In this document: piece by piece, positions 7,822 to 17,389 of the stretch | Layout of the letters: the number at the start of each line of letters is the position of its first letter | How positions within the stretch are numbered: position 1 is the stretch's first letter | Assembly (NCBI GenBank): GCA_947494545.1 | Contig: CANLVH010000006.1 | Location: forward strand, 1-64,000 | DNA length: 64,000 bases | DNA from: an uncultured Mesonia sp. | Lineage (GTDB): Bacteria > Bacteroidota > Bacteroidia > Flavobacteriales > Flavobacteriaceae | Reading direction: 5' to 3' | Program-made: the position numbers and the translations under genes | The notes under the pieces: model-generated | Databases searched by the model: none | Told to the model about the DNA's origin: nothing | What the model saw: only the letters and a program-made list of their open reading frames with translations

Positions 7822-9210
7822 CTATGCTGCTTTCTTAAGCTTTTCTACCGGCAACTCCCTGGTTAACCATCCGCTTTTACTGGCAGTGGCAATTGCATAA
7901 GGCGTTATCCAGAAAAGGGTAAAGGTATAAAACAAACTGTACGGATATGCCCAAAAAGATTCTGCCCAATTATCATGTTTCTTAGCATAAAACAACGCTT
8001 GAATACTAGAAAAAACCAGAATACTTATCAAGGAGGAACTTATAAACAATAACGGATAAGTTACTATAAATGTAAGCATTAACAATACTAGCGGATAGGC
8101 CAATAAGATTTTTAACCACTGATTTAACAATAAAATTCGCGTGCCGGCTTTTGGTCCTTTTCTAAAATTACCAAAAGCAAATTTACTCATTGCAATATTT
8201 TCGCGCACGTTACTTCTCTCCCAACGGATAAACATTTTGTATAAGTTTTTATACCGTTCAGGAATATTGGTATACACCAAAGCATTACGCTGAAATAGAA
8301 CATTATAACCTTGCTTTAAAATCATATTGGTCATAGCACGATCTTCGCCAATATCGGAGGGTTGACCGTTAAAAGTTTGGTTTATCCAGTCTGGCAAGCA
8401 ATTCATTACGGCTTCTTTTCGGTAAGCAGCCAAAGCACCGGGCGTACATAAAACAGAGCCTAAAACGCTTTGTGCAGAGCGTACAAACTCAAAACTAAAG
8501 GCAAAACTAACGTTTAGCATACGCGGAATAAGCGCTTTTTTGGTATTTAAAACCCGAACGTTTCCTGCAACGGCACCACAATCTTTATTCCCCACAAACG
8601 GACTAACCATATTGCGCAAGGTGTTTTTCTTTACTATTGAGTCGCTATCTACGGTTATAAAAACCTCGCCGGTAGCCAAGTGAAAACCTCTATAAAGTGC
8701 GTGTCTTTTTCCTTTGTTTTTTGGTTGTTGGTAGATAGAAAGTCGGTTGCCCAGTTCTTTTTTGGCTTTTAGCATCCACTCCCAAGTATTGTCTTTACTG
8801 CCATCGTCTATGGCAATAAGTTGCAGTTTATCTTCAGGATAATCACTTTCTGCCAAGCTAGTTAAGGTTTTATAAACCAATTCCCCTTCGTTATAAGCCG
8901 GTACAATTACGGTACTGGTGGGCAAATCTTTATCTCCCACCGGTTTTACTAGTTTGTAACGCAAATACAAAATAAAAACATAAAGCAAAAAAGAAATATG
9001 CGCACCAAGCAACGCAAGTCCGCCATAGCGTAAAGCTTTTCCCCAAACGCTTTGCATACGCTCTAAATGAATGGCTTCAAAATAAGGATAAAAAAAGTAG
9101 GTTGCAAAAACTGCTCCCAAGAGCAATAAAAAAGTCCCAACCAAAATTAGGGTTTTATTAGAGGTAGGACTTTCTTGCAGGTTGGTAGGTTCCGAATTTA
9201 TAATTTTCAT
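7822..9210 (-). CDS. Membrane glycosyltransferase, family 2 (hyaluronan/cellulose-synthase-like)
   Basis: A 462-residue GT2 enzyme predicted to polymerise or transfer sugars from nucleotide-sugar donors at the inner membrane. Two N-terminal membrane helices (about 20-42 and 62-84) precede the GT-A domain with DDG (135-137), the metal-binding D-x-D (DSD, 188-190), GED (288-290) as the catalytic-base region and RW (329-330), which stands in for the Q-x-x-R-W motif of processive synthases. Three or so C-terminal helices follow (about 365-450). The gene has its own terminator and no exopolysaccharide genes beside it, so the product polymer is unknown. Confidence 0.88.
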   Translation of the reverse strand: MKIINSEPTNLQESPTSNKTLILVGTFLLLLGAVFATYFFYPYFEAIHLERMQSVWGKALRYGGLALLGAHISFLLYVFILYLRYKLVKPVGDKDLPTSTVIVPAYNEGELVYKTLTSLAESDYPEDKLQLIAIDDGSKDNTWEWMLKAKKELGNRLSIYQQPKNKGKRHALYRGFHLATGEVFITVDSDSIVKKNTLRNMVSPFVGNKDCGAVAGNVRVLNTKKALIPRMLNVSFAFSFEFVRSAQSVLGSVLCTPGALAAYRKEAVMNCLPDWINQTFNGQPSDIGEDRAMTNMILKQGYNVLFQRNALVYTNIPERYKNLYKMFIRWERSNVRENIAMSKFAFGNFRKGPKAGTRILLLNQWLKILLAYPLVLLMLTFIVTYPLLFISSSLISILVFSSIQALFYAKKHDNWAESFWAYPYSLFYTFTLFWITPYAIATASKSGWLTRELPVEKLKKAA

Positions 9211-9610
9211 AGTATAAAACTTAATGTTTATTTTTTTATACTAGAAAAACCAATTTCAGTGCCACAGCCGTTACTGCTTGGTAAGCAAGCCTTTTGAAAA
9301 AAACCGATTCTTTTTTGTGTAGAAAAACGCTACACTATGTAGATTTTTGCTTCCCAAAAACACGTTAAAACAAGCTTATTTCTTAAAAAATTAACAAGTG
9401 GTTTTTAAAGCTATAAGCTATAAGCCGTAAGCAAAAACTGCGCTATTATGGTGCAAACCCATTATCTTTTCGAAGGAGGAGCGACTGAGAAATCTTTTTC
9501 TGGCCCATCTTGTTATTTAGGGAAACAAAAAGCACACAATACTAACTACCACCTGTTAACCTCTACCACCTACTATCTACTACCTACTACCCACTAACTT
9601 CTCACCTCTA
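9211..9610. other. Intergenic region with a dispersed-repeat fragment and CTAC-rich tract
   Basis: No gene seen. Three pieces stand out: a short duplication AGCTATAAGCTATAAGCCGTAAGC (two partial units, about 9409-9432, described by position); the stretch GGAGGAGCGACTGAGAAATC (9475-9494), which resembles a dispersed intergenic repeat of flavobacteria; and a low-complexity tract of CTAC/CCTA units on the plus strand at about 9545-9617 that reaches the end of the porin gene. Confidence 0.55.
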
Positions 9611-10870
9611 CTACTTACTAGCAAACAATTCAGGCTTTATACTCAGCATTAACCAAGCCCAGTTGTTGGTGTTACCGTCAAAGTTATTTTTCAAAAATTC
9701 GGTTGCTTCGGTTTCGAAATAATGGGAATACCCGGCTTTAAGGCTAACCATTTTATTTATTTTGTGCGCGAATACCAAATCTATTTCGGTACCTAAATTT
9801 TTAGAAAGCTCTTCGTTTAATTCCGCGGAAGCGAAAAATTGATGCAAATGAAGATTTGCAGTAGATTTCGAATTTAATTTGTAACTTATTTTTCCGTAAA
9901 GGTCTGTTAAACCAACGCTGTGATTATGGCTTCCTACATAATAATAATCCATAAAACCATTAAATTTGTGATTAGTGCCGTAAAGCGGCGTAAAAGCATT
10001 ATTCTCTCCGTTGGCGGGGTGGCCGTAATCGTTACCGCTTTGTAACTCGCCGCCAAGCTTAAATCCAAGATTATCGTTAAGCGCGTAACCCGCTTCTAAC
10101 GCCAGCAAATAAGCAGATAAATCGTTGTTGTTGATATCGTTACCAAATTGGTAATATAGATTGGAAGTAAGTTTAAGATTGTTAATTTTGTAGTTTAAAT
10201 GCACTCCCGTGGTTTGACTGTAGCGGGTTTCGGCATCCTTTTCTTCGTTTCCTAAAAACTGCAATCCATTATTTAAAAACAGAAAACTGGCGTTAAAATT
10301 TTTCCAATCTTTATGCATCCATAAATATTGTAAACTTTTATAGGTGCTTAAATTGGCGTACAATATATTGCCGGTCAAAGTTTCTTTTTCTTGATTATAG
10401 GCGGCGCCCAAATGTATTTTTGCTGTCTTATTTTTCCACTTTAAAATCGCGGCGTCGTGGCTTCTACCTTGCTGTGCCCAATTTACATTACCAAAAATAC
10501 GGTGGTCGTCATAAACTATTTCTTGTCGGCCCACTTTTACAGAAAAAGTAGTATCTAAAAACACTTCTCCCCAAGCTTGGTGAAGGGAAAATCCGTTATT
10601 ATCTGCGGTGTTTAACTGTGGTACATCTCCCCAAACGCGCACGTCTTGCGGACTAATATACAAATGTAATTTTTCTGTTTTATAGGTAAAATTTAAACGC
10701 GAGCGTTGCGAAACAAAAACGCTGGGATCTGCATCACCTGGAAATAAAGTTTTATACCCGTGCCGGTATTCTACCCTAGGCCGCAATTCTGCGTCTATCG
10801 TAAATTGCGCATAGCTAGTTGTAATAAATAAAAAGAAAACAAATGAAGAAAGAAGTTTTATACTTTTCAT
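9611..10870 (-). CDS. Outer-membrane porin, alginate-export family
   Basis: A 419-residue beta-barrel protein from the chosen start. An upstream ATG at 10891 gives seven extra residues, but the signal peptide (MKSIKLLSSFVFFLFITTSYAQ, 22 residues in three short parts: MKS, hydrophobic core, SYA-Q) begins at 10870. The N-terminal part (ELRPRVEYRHGY, SQRSRLNFTY, VGRQEIVYDD) matches the alginate_exp family of 18-strand substrate-specific porins. Alternating strands continue to the end. It probably lets an anionic or sugar solute cross the outer membrane; the substrate is unknown. It carries one exact TTCCGCGGAA at 9821-9830. Confidence 0.85.
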   Translation of the reverse strand: MKSIKLLSSFVFFLFITTSYAQFTIDAELRPRVEYRHGYKTLFPGDADPSVFVSQRSRLNFTYKTEKLHLYISPQDVRVWGDVPQLNTADNNGFSLHQAWGEVFLDTTFSVKVGRQEIVYDDHRIFGNVNWAQQGRSHDAAILKWKNKTAKIHLGAAYNQEKETLTGNILYANLSTYKSLQYLWMHKDWKNFNASFLFLNNGLQFLGNEEKDAETRYSQTTGVHLNYKINNLKLTSNLYYQFGNDINNNDLSAYLLALEAGYALNDNLGFKLGGELQSGNDYGHPANGENNAFTPLYGTNHKFNGFMDYYYVGSHNHSVGLTDLYGKISYKLNSKSTANLHLHQFFASAELNEELSKNLGTEIDLVFAHKINKMVSLKAGYSHYFETEATEFLKNNFDGNTNNWAWLMLSIKPELFASK

Positions 10871-11362
10871 ACCTATAAATTTAGAACACAAAATTGAAGC
10901 ATTCTAAAAATACCTGCTATGACTTTTGTCATTTTTGCCAATTTCTGTACGGAATAAAAACGGCTGGTTTTCCAACTTTATCGGCTCTGAAATTTCTAGA
11001 ATAAAAAATTTGCTGTAAATTTTAAGTTAATTACTAAGGTTTTAAAGCAGCGCTTTGTAATCTTTTTCCGTAGTATAGGTTTTGGTTTGCGCTAAAAAAT
11101 CTCGTTCCCAAATCTATTTGTGGATTGGTTTACCCGAAGAATTCTAAGCCAAAAATTCAAATAGAGCCTGACGCTCCTTCCCTAAGCTTAAAAAAGGGCA
11201 CATTTGTCTCACAGCCAATGACAAAAGGGTATCGCTTCCCTGTCAAAAGTTCACCAAAGTCTAACTATCAGTAAGAAATGGTGACCTTACAATTACTAAT
11301 TTAAATATCTGTTTTCCGGCCTACCGAAAATTGCTCGTAAAATTGGCAGTGCAGTAAGCGTA

Positions 11363-11413
11363 AAATTTTAGGCTGTTTGAACCCGATGATAATCGGGTGA
11401 GTTCCTAAAATTT
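11363..11413. repeat. Nested inverted repeat
   Basis: An outer 10-bp perfect arm pair (AAATTTTAGG 11363-11372 with CCTAAAATTT 11404-11413) encloses a perfect 7-bp stem (ACCCGAT 11381-11387 with ATCGGGT 11392-11398, loop GATA). No gene end lies within several hundred bases, so it is unlikely to be a terminator. It may be a REP-like element. Confidence 0.75.
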
Positions 11414-11704
11414 AGCTTGCAAACATACAATTTAGAGCAAGATTCGTAAGCCTAGATTTTCTTGGTTCGTTTTTTCATCAATGGAAAAAATGAACATAAT
11501 TAATTAAAAATCAAAATTTCGATTGAGTTATGGATTTTAATTTAAAAAGATTATTTTAAATCCAACATGTAAATCGCTCTAAACCAGTTATTTTATAAAA
11601 ACACAACATCAATTTCCAAAAATTTCAATATTTTAAAATCTTGAAATTAAAAACCTATTTCAATATAAATTACCTAATAAAAAAAGCTTAGAAATAATCC
11701 ATTT

Positions 11705-11781
11705 TATAGCGTGGTTATAGCGTGGTTATAGCGTGGTTATAGCGTGGTTATAGCGTGGTTATAGCGTGGTTATAGCGTGGT
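11705..11781. repeat. Perfect 7 x 11 bp tandem repeat
   Basis: The unit TATAGCGTGGT is repeated seven times without a single mismatch in 77 bases. It lies in non-coding DNA about 350 bases upstream of the topoisomerase IB gene and has no flanking repeats or spacers. Such arrays are typical variable-number loci formed by slippage. Confidence 0.98.
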
Positions 11782-12128
11782 AAGCTCCAAATAAATTTAT
11801 ATAAAAGCAAAGAAACAATCCGCTTTTAACACCTATATATACTTATTAAAAGACGGAAATAAGTTATAAAATTTCAATCTACAAAAGCTTCGCGAATAAA
11901 GCTTTACAATTTTTTATTTCGGTTTTAGATAACTGGTCAAAGGTGTTTATCACTCTTGTTTTATCGATTGTTCGTATTAATTTGCTTCCGCGGAAAGCTA
12001 ATTATTTAACAAAAACACTTCAACAATATTTTAAAAACTATTAATTTATTGAAATTTAAATAAAATTCACTTTTTATTAGTATTTTATTGAAGTACGAAC
12101 CTGTATTTTTAAAGAAAAAGAAATACGA

Positions 12129-13220
12129 ATGCACCTAACTGCCAAAAAAATAGAAGAAATAACTCAAAAACCGGACGAGTTTGCAGCCTTAGCCAACTTG
12201 GTTTATGTAAAAGAAAAAGACTTGAGCATAAAACGTCACAAACACGGACGCGGTTTTTATTACACCGATAAAAACAACAACAAAATAACCGATGAAAAAG
12301 CACTAAACCGCATTAAGAAATTGGTAATTCCGCCTGGGTGGAAAGAAGTTTTTATTACGCATTTAGAAAACGGTCATTTGCAAGTGGTTGGACGCGATGA
12401 TAAAGAACGAAAGGTTTATTTGTATCACGAGCTATGGTCTAAATTTAAAAACCAAACCAAATTTTTTAAAATGGCTTCTTTCGGGAAAAAATTACCCGAA
12501 ATTAGAAAGCAAATAGATAAAGATTTAACTTTAAAAGGTATGCCAAAAGAAAAAGTTTTGGCTTTGGTGGTTAGGCTTATGGAAGAAACCCATATACGCA
12601 TTGGCAACCATTATTATGCAAAAAAGAACCAAACTTATGGCTTAAGCACGTTACGCTCGCGCCACGTAGATATTGGCGAAGATATTTTGACCTTTAACTT
12701 TATTGGTAAAAAAGGCAAAGAACATTCCGTAAAGATAAACGATCAAGAACTTATTGAGCTCGTAAACGAGTGCGAAGAAATACCTGGGTGGGAATTGTTT
12801 AAATACTATGACGATAAGGGCGATAAAGAATGTATAGACAGCGGAATGATCAACGAATACATTCAAAATATTTGTGGCGAATTTTACTCGGCTAAAGATT
12901 TTAGAACCTGGGCAGCTACCAAAATTTATTTTGAAAGCTTGCGCGATTTAGGGTATACCGATGATGAAAAGCAACAAGACAAAAATATAATTAGCGCCTT
13001 AGACGAAGCTGCCGAAGCTTTAGGAAACACTCGCTCGGTTTGTAAAAGTTATTATGTGCATCCGGTGATAACTGAACATTATAAAGATGGTAGCATTCAA
13101 GAATATTTTGATAAAGTAGATAAACAAGCCACCCAAAAAGAAACCCCAAACTTCTCTAACACAGAGAAAATACTTTTAGAATTGATGAAAAATTATAAAA
13201 TAACTTTAAAACCCGAATAG
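12129..13220 (+). CDS. DNA topoisomerase IB (poxvirus-like type)
   Basis: A 363-residue bacterial TopIB that relaxes supercoiled DNA by forming a 3'-phosphotyrosyl intermediate. The N-terminal domain (about 1-100; IPPGWKEVFI, GHLQVVGRD) and the catalytic domain (LVRLMEETHIRIGN, TYGLSTLRSRHV) are complete. The nucleophile is most likely Y309 in CKSYYVHP, and the R-x-x-A-A-T/K region is FRTWAATK. Length fits the bacterial family. The next gene starts 2 bases after the stop, so the two are probably co-transcribed. Confidence 0.95.
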   Translation: MHLTAKKIEEITQKPDEFAALANLVYVKEKDLSIKRHKHGRGFYYTDKNNNKITDEKALNRIKKLVIPPGWKEVFITHLENGHLQVVGRDDKERKVYLYHELWSKFKNQTKFFKMASFGKKLPEIRKQIDKDLTLKGMPKEKVLALVVRLMEETHIRIGNHYYAKKNQTYGLSTLRSRHVDIGEDILTFNFIGKKGKEHSVKINDQELIELVNECEEIPGWELFKYYDDKGDKECIDSGMINEYIQNICGEFYSAKDFRTWAATKIYFESLRDLGYTDDEKQQDKNIISALDEAAEALGNTRSVCKSYYVHPVITEHYKDGSIQEYFDKVDKQATQKETPNFSNTEKILLELMKNYKITLKPE

Positions 13221-13222
13221 CT

Positions 13223-13612
13223 ATGCGAACTTTTATTCTTTTACTTTGTTTAAGTCTTGGTAACTTTCTCCAAGCGCAAGAAGCACTTATTTTAAAAAGT
13301 AATCCCGGTTTTGTAATAATGGTAGCAGCCGACAAAAACCTACCCACCGTACAAAAACAAACCGATGTTTTTAAAAATAATAGAGATTTTTTTGATCAGA
13401 ATAATATACGGCCGTTTTTAATTACACCAAACGGAATTCAAGCCATTTACCGCGACCAACACGAAGAACCTATCAACTTTGGCGATTATAAACAATGGCA
13501 AAAAGAAAACAGCAATTACCGGGTAATTGTGCTAGACCGCGATTATACCACAAAATTTAGAACGGAAACCATAATAGATCCTGAAGATATTGCTAAGGTT
13601 TTAAGGGAGTAG
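13223..13612 (+). CDS. Small secreted protein, possibly DUF4174-like
   Basis: A 129-residue protein with a signal peptide (about 1-18; MRTFILLLCLSLG, cleavage after LQAQ). The remainder has alternating strands and helices with a late VIVLDRDYTTKFR segment, reminiscent of the thioredoxin-like DUF4174 family, but the resemblance is weak. No cysteine pair is present, so it is not a redox protein. It follows the topoisomerase gene by 2 bases. Its function is unknown. Confidence 0.7.
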   Translation: MRTFILLLCLSLGNFLQAQEALILKSNPGFVIMVAADKNLPTVQKQTDVFKNNRDFFDQNNIRPFLITPNGIQAIYRDQHEEPINFGDYKQWQKENSNYRVIVLDRDYTTKFRTETIIDPEDIAKVLRE

Positions 13613-13626
13613 AATTTTTATAACGA

Positions 13627-14451
13627 TTAAGGACAAGAAAAAAGCAATTCATAATTAATTGAAAAACTACTCTGACTGCTCATATCAACCCAATTCCCCA
13701 CCGGCAAATAACGCATAAAAGAAGTATATTTTTTGTTATAAATCAATTGAATGGGCAAATTTATATCTTCTTTTTCTTGTTGAATAACTTCTATACCTAT
13801 TAAATATTGTTGATGTTTCTTTAAGAGTAAATTTTCTGGTTTTAAGTTAACGTAATGCTCTGTTTGTAAATTTTCTAAAGAAATTGCGTAAGATCTTTCT
13901 AAAATATTAATTGGTTTCGCAGGCTCTTTATTCTTTAATAAAATTAAGGGCCGTACGAAAGCTTTAGAAGTTTTACTTGACTTCCCAAAATGAAATTTAA
14001 TACTTTCTATTTGGCAACTATCGTGTTTTTTTAACTCAAATAAAGACGCAATTGCCACTCCAGAAGTTATGGAATTTATATAATTTTTATGTTTCCCCTT
14101 TAATTTTATTTCAAGATTTTTTCTGTTTTCAGAAGTCAAAAATACACTATCAAGCGTTTCTGCATTTTCTTTTAATTTGACAAAAAAATCGTTTTTTTTA
14201 AGATTTAGAACCTTTGTGTACTCTTTTTCATAACCTGGTTTAGAAATTAAGACAGAATCTTTTAACGAGGTGTACTCTAACATAGCTTTTCCTTCATTAG
14301 TGCTATAGTTAAAAGTTTTTGTATGGAAATTATACACTAAAACATTCTTTAAGAAAGTGCCTTTTTTAGCATCAATGCACTGCACTTCTGTCTTATTTTG
14401 TGCAAAACCACCAATAAATAATAAAAATAAAAATTTAGCGAAATTTTTCAT
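13627..14451 (-). CDS. Secreted protein with carboxypeptidase-regulatory-like N-terminus
   Basis: A 274-residue protein with a signal peptide (about 1-17, ending GGFAQ). Residues 20-95 resemble a CarboxypepD_reg-like beta-sandwich (LKNVLVYNFHTKTFNYSTNEG, then LKDSVLISKPGYE), the module common at the front of flavobacterial outer-membrane proteins. Residues 100-274 are beta-rich without a recognised domain and end without a sorting signal. It converges on the small secreted gene to its left. Its function is unknown. Confidence 0.75.
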   Translation of the reverse strand: MKNFAKFLFLLFIGGFAQNKTEVQCIDAKKGTFLKNVLVYNFHTKTFNYSTNEGKAMLEYTSLKDSVLISKPGYEKEYTKVLNLKKNDFFVKLKENAETLDSVFLTSENRKNLEIKLKGKHKNYINSITSGVAIASLFELKKHDSCQIESIKFHFGKSSKTSKAFVRPLILLKNKEPAKPINILERSYAISLENLQTEHYVNLKPENLLLKKHQQYLIGIEVIQQEKEDINLPIQLIYNKKYTSFMRYLPVGNWVDMSSQSSFSINYELLFSCP

Positions 14452-14548
14452 TCATCAAAAATTCGTGAAAAGCGAAAACACAAAACTGAAAACAAAATGA
14501 AAACACCAGCTATTCATTTTATAAATTCAATTGAGATTGATATAACGC

Positions 14549-15502
14549 CTATTTAGGTTTACCCAAAAACCGCAGCACATTTTCTTCAATACGTATTTCG
14601 ATATTTTCTATGGGTGCTTTTTTAAATTGCTCGCCGGTAATTTTTTCGTATAATTCTATATAGCGGTTAGAAACAGAGCTTACAAAAGACTCAGACATTT
14701 CCGGGATTTGCTGTCCTTCCTTGCCTTGAAAGCCGTTTTCTAACAACCATTCGCGTACAAACTCTTTAGAGAGTTGCTTTTGTTTTTCGCCGGTTTTTTG
14801 TCTTTCTTCATACCCATCTGCATAAAAATAACGTGACGAATCCGGAGTGTGTATTTCGTCTATCAACACGATTTTGCCATCTTGGGTTTTGCCAAATTCG
14901 TATTTGGTATCTACCAAAATCAATCCGCGAGAAGCGGCAATTTCGGTTCCGCGTGCAAAAAGCTTCTGCGTATAATCTTCTAAAACTTTATATTCTTCTT
15001 CCGGCACAATTTGACGTTTTATAATATCTTCCCTAGAAATATCTTCGTCGTGGTCACCTTGTTCTGCTTTGGTTGACGGGGTAATAATTGGCTTCGGCAA
15101 TTTATCGTTTTCTTTTAAACCTTCCGGCAGTTTTACACCGCATAATTCGCGTTTTCCGGCTTTGTATTCCCTTGCGGCGTGGCCAGCCAAATAACCGCGT
15201 ATTACCATTTCTACTTTAAAAGGTTCGCAACTTTTACCAACCGCCACATTTGGGTCTGGCGTGGCTTCTAACCAATTGGGCACCAAATCTTGGGTGTCGC
15301 GCATCATTTTGGTAGCAATCTGGTTTAAAATTTGTCCTTTATACGGAATGCCTTTTGGCAAAATAACATCAAAAGCACTCAATCTATCGGTTGCAACCAT
15401 TAGTAAACGCTCGTTTTCTAAGGTATATACTTCTCGCACTTTGCCTTTGTAATAATCTTTCTGTCCGGGAAATTGGTAGTTAGTTGCTAATAAGGTTTGC
15501 AT
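14549..15502 (-). CDS. purC: Phosphoribosylaminoimidazole-succinocarboxamide synthase
   Basis: A 317-residue SAICAR synthetase, the ATP-dependent purine-pathway enzyme that joins CAIR and aspartate. Characteristic blocks are present: YKGKVREVY near the start (the phosphate-binding loop), [31 protein letters not shown] text ([11 protein letters not shown]), and LVDTKYEFG and [11 protein letters not shown] in the second half. Length fits the longer, yeast-like form usual in Bacteroidota. It lies 4 bases after phoH and is probably in one transcript with it. Confidence 0.97.
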   Translation of the reverse strand: MQTLLATNYQFPGQKDYYKGKVREVYTLENERLLMVATDRLSAFDVILPKGIPYKGQILNQIATKMMRDTQDLVPNWLEATPDPNVAVGKSCEPFKVEMVIRGYLAGHAAREYKAGKRELCGVKLPEGLKENDKLPKPIITPSTKAEQGDHDEDISREDIIKRQIVPEEEYKVLEDYTQKLFARGTEIAASRGLILVDTKYEFGKTQDGKIVLIDEIHTPDSSRYFYADGYEERQKTGEKQKQLSKEFVREWLLENGFQGKEGQQIPEMSESFVSSVSNRYIELYEKITGEQFKKAPIENIEIRIEENVLRFLGKPK

Positions 15503-15506
15503 TGTT

Positions 15507-16460
15507 TTATTTTTGATTTTCTATTGCTTTATAGGCGTGAATTACTTTTTTAACCAATTTATGCCTAATCACGTCTTTATCGTCTAAGGTAATAACGCCA
15601 ATTCCTTTTACGTTTTTTAAAACCAAAAGCGCTTCTTTAAGTCCGGAAATAGTGCGTTTTGGTAAATCTATCTGACCGGGATCGCCGGTTATGATAAATT
15701 TGGCGTGTTTTCCCATTCTGGTTAAAAACATTTTCATTTGTGCGTGCGAGGTATTTTGCGCTTCGTCTAAAATCACAAAGGCATTATCTAAGGTGCGTCC
15801 GCGCATAAAAGCCATTGGCGCTATTTGTATCACTCCTTTTTCTATATAAGCTTCTAAGCGCTCGTGCGGAATCATATCGCGCAAAGCATCGTAAAGCGGT
15901 TGCATATACGGGTCTAACTTTTCTTTTAAATCTCCCGGTAAAAACCCTAAATTTTCTCCTGCTTCTACTGCCGGACGCGTTAAAATTATACGCCGTACTT
16001 GCTTTTCTTTTAAAGCTTTTACCGCCAAAGCTACACTGGTGTATGTTTTTCCGGTTCCTGCCGGACCAACGGCAAAAACCATATCGTTATCTTCTACCAA
16101 CTCTACCAATTTGCGTTGGTTGGCAGTTTGCGCTTTTATAAGCCTGCCACTTACCCCGTGCAAAAGTACCTCTCCGCTTTCTTTAGACGTTTCGTAATCT
16201 GCTTTTGTCTCGCTGGTTAAAACTCGCTCTATGCTGTTTTCGTCTAATTTATTAAATTTTGAAAAATGCTCCATTAGCATTGCCAAACGTTTATCAAACT
16301 CCTCTAAGGCTTCTTCTTCTCCAAAAGCTTTTATTTTATTGCCTCTGGCTACTAATTTTAATTTCGGGAAATATTTTTTAACCAGTTCTATGTTAGCATT
16401 TTGCTGCCCAAAAAATTCTCTTGGGTTAATTTCGGAAAGTTCTATGGTAAGTTCGTTCAA
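15507..16460 (-). CDS. phoH: PhoH family ATPase
   Basis: A 317-residue cytoplasmic ATPase with an N-terminal KH-like region (about 1-100) and a PhoH P-loop domain: Walker A GPAGTGKT near 133-140, Walker [10 protein letters not shown], and a GDPGQIDLP segment. PhoH/YbeZ proteins take part in RNA metabolism and ribosome maturation with YbeY; ybeY is not in this window. It is transcribed first, ahead of purC, and diverges from the SAM hydrolase gene. A TAAATTTG element fitting the flavobacterial -7 consensus lies upstream on the minus strand (16504-16511), without a clear -33. Confidence 0.95.
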   Translation of the reverse strand: MNELTIELSEINPREFFGQQNANIELVKKYFPKLKLVARGNKIKAFGEEEALEEFDKRLAMLMEHFSKFNKLDENSIERVLTSETKADYETSKESGEVLLHGVSGRLIKAQTANQRKLVELVEDNDMVFAVGPAGTGKTYTSVALAVKALKEKQVRRIILTRPAVEAGENLGFLPGDLKEKLDPYMQPLYDALRDMIPHERLEAYIEKGVIQIAPMAFMRGRTLDNAFVILDEAQNTSHAQMKMFLTRMGKHAKFIITGDPGQIDLPKRTISGLKEALLVLKNVKGIGVITLDDKDVIRHKLVKKVIHAYKAIENQK

Positions 16461-16558
16461 AAGCTAGTATGTTAATTAATGATTTATCTTTAAATTCGCA
16501 CTACAAATTTAAAGAAAATTAATTTCTAAACTCACGAAAATCTTTAACACTTAAATTT

Positions 16559-17389
16559 ATGGCAATAATCACCTTAACAACAGATTTCGGACTCAAAGAC
16601 CCCTCTGTTGGAGCTGTTAAAGGTGCTATTTTAAGTGAGTTGCAAACCGCCAATATTGTTGATATTTCGCACGAGGTTTCGCCATTTCATACTACAGAGG
16701 CGGCTTATATTATTAAAAATGCCTACAATAGTTTCCCTAAAGGTACTATTCATATTATTGGGGTAGACTCAGAAATTACTCCGGAAAATAAACACATTGC
16801 CATTTTGTTAGACGATCATTATTTTATTTGCGCCAACAATGGCATAATGTCTTTAATTGCTTCTGAAATTAAGCCGCAAAAAATTGTAGAAATAAACATT
16901 CATAATGCGGTAGAAACCAACTTTCCTGTACTAGATATTTTTGTAAAAGTAGCTGCCCACATAAAGCGTGGCGGTACTTTAGAAGTTATAGGAAAAACGA
17001 TTTCTGAAATTAAACAAATAAAAGAATTTGATCCGTTTGTAAACCAAGAACAAAATCAAATAGTTGGTTATGTAATGTATATTGATAATTACGGCAATGT
17101 GGTTACCAATATTTCGAGAAAATTATTTGAAAGCGTAGGCAAAGGCAGAAATTTTGCAATGAATGCCCGTGCTATTGGTTTTAATAAAATATACGAATCG
17201 TACAGCGATGCTATTAATTTTGAAACTCCTAAAGAAAATCGTGAGGAAGAAGGCAAAAAATTGGCTATTTTTAACGCTTCCAATTATATTGAATTGGCTA
17301 TTTATAAAAGCAACCCCAAAACCCACGGCAGCGCTTCTACCCTATTTGGGCTAAAGTTAATGGATTCTGTAACAATAAAATTTGAATAA
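16559..17389 (+). CDS. S-adenosylmethionine hydrolase (DUF62 family)
   Basis: A 276-residue SAM hydroxide adenosyltransferase that cleaves S-adenosylmethionine to adenosine and methionine. Family marks are ITLTTDFGLKD at the start, a DISHEVSPF block, IHIIGVDSE and a late YIDNYGNVVTN segment. The length is normal. Its stop codon overlaps the next start by one base, which places it first in a tight operon with gldF and gldG. This link to the gliding genes recurs in flavobacteria, but the reason is not obvious. Confidence 0.93.
   Translation: MAIITLTTDFGLKDPSVGAVKGAILSELQTANIVDISHEVSPFHTTEAAYIIKNAYNSFPKGTIHIIGVDSEITPENKHIAILLDDHYFICANNGIMSLIASEIKPQKIVEINIHNAVETNFPVLDIFVKVAAHIKRGGTLEVIGKTISEIKQIKEFDPFVNQEQNQIVGYVMYIDNYGNVVTNISRKLFESVGKGRNFAMNARAIGFNKIYESYSDAINFETPKENREEEGKKLAIFNASNYIELAIYKSNPKTHGSASTLFGLKLMDSVTIKFE

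Larger units (their letters stand above)
10871..12128. other. Long intergenic region with decayed coding traces and repeats
   Basis: No intact gene in about 1.25 kb. On the minus strand 11043-11200 a single frame gives protein-like text broken by two stops: LGKERQALFEFLA, stop, NSSGKPIHK, stop, IWERDFLAQTKTYTTEKDYK, ALL, stop. It may be a dead gene or a dispersed repeat; I do not recognise it. A nested palindrome (11363-11413) and a tandem array (11705-11781) are listed separately. An exact TTCCGCGGAA lies at 11986-11995. The last 60 bases should hold the topoisomerase promoter, but no clear TAnnTTTG element is seen. Confidence 0.5.

Noticed and set aside
11705..11781. CRISPR array
   Set aside because: The 11-bp units are directly adjacent with no spacers, and there are no cas genes.
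15815..16141. 108-residue plus-strand frame inside phoH
   Set aside because: It lies antisense to the conserved P-loop domain, and its leucine-rich text is the expected mirror of AT-rich coding sequence.
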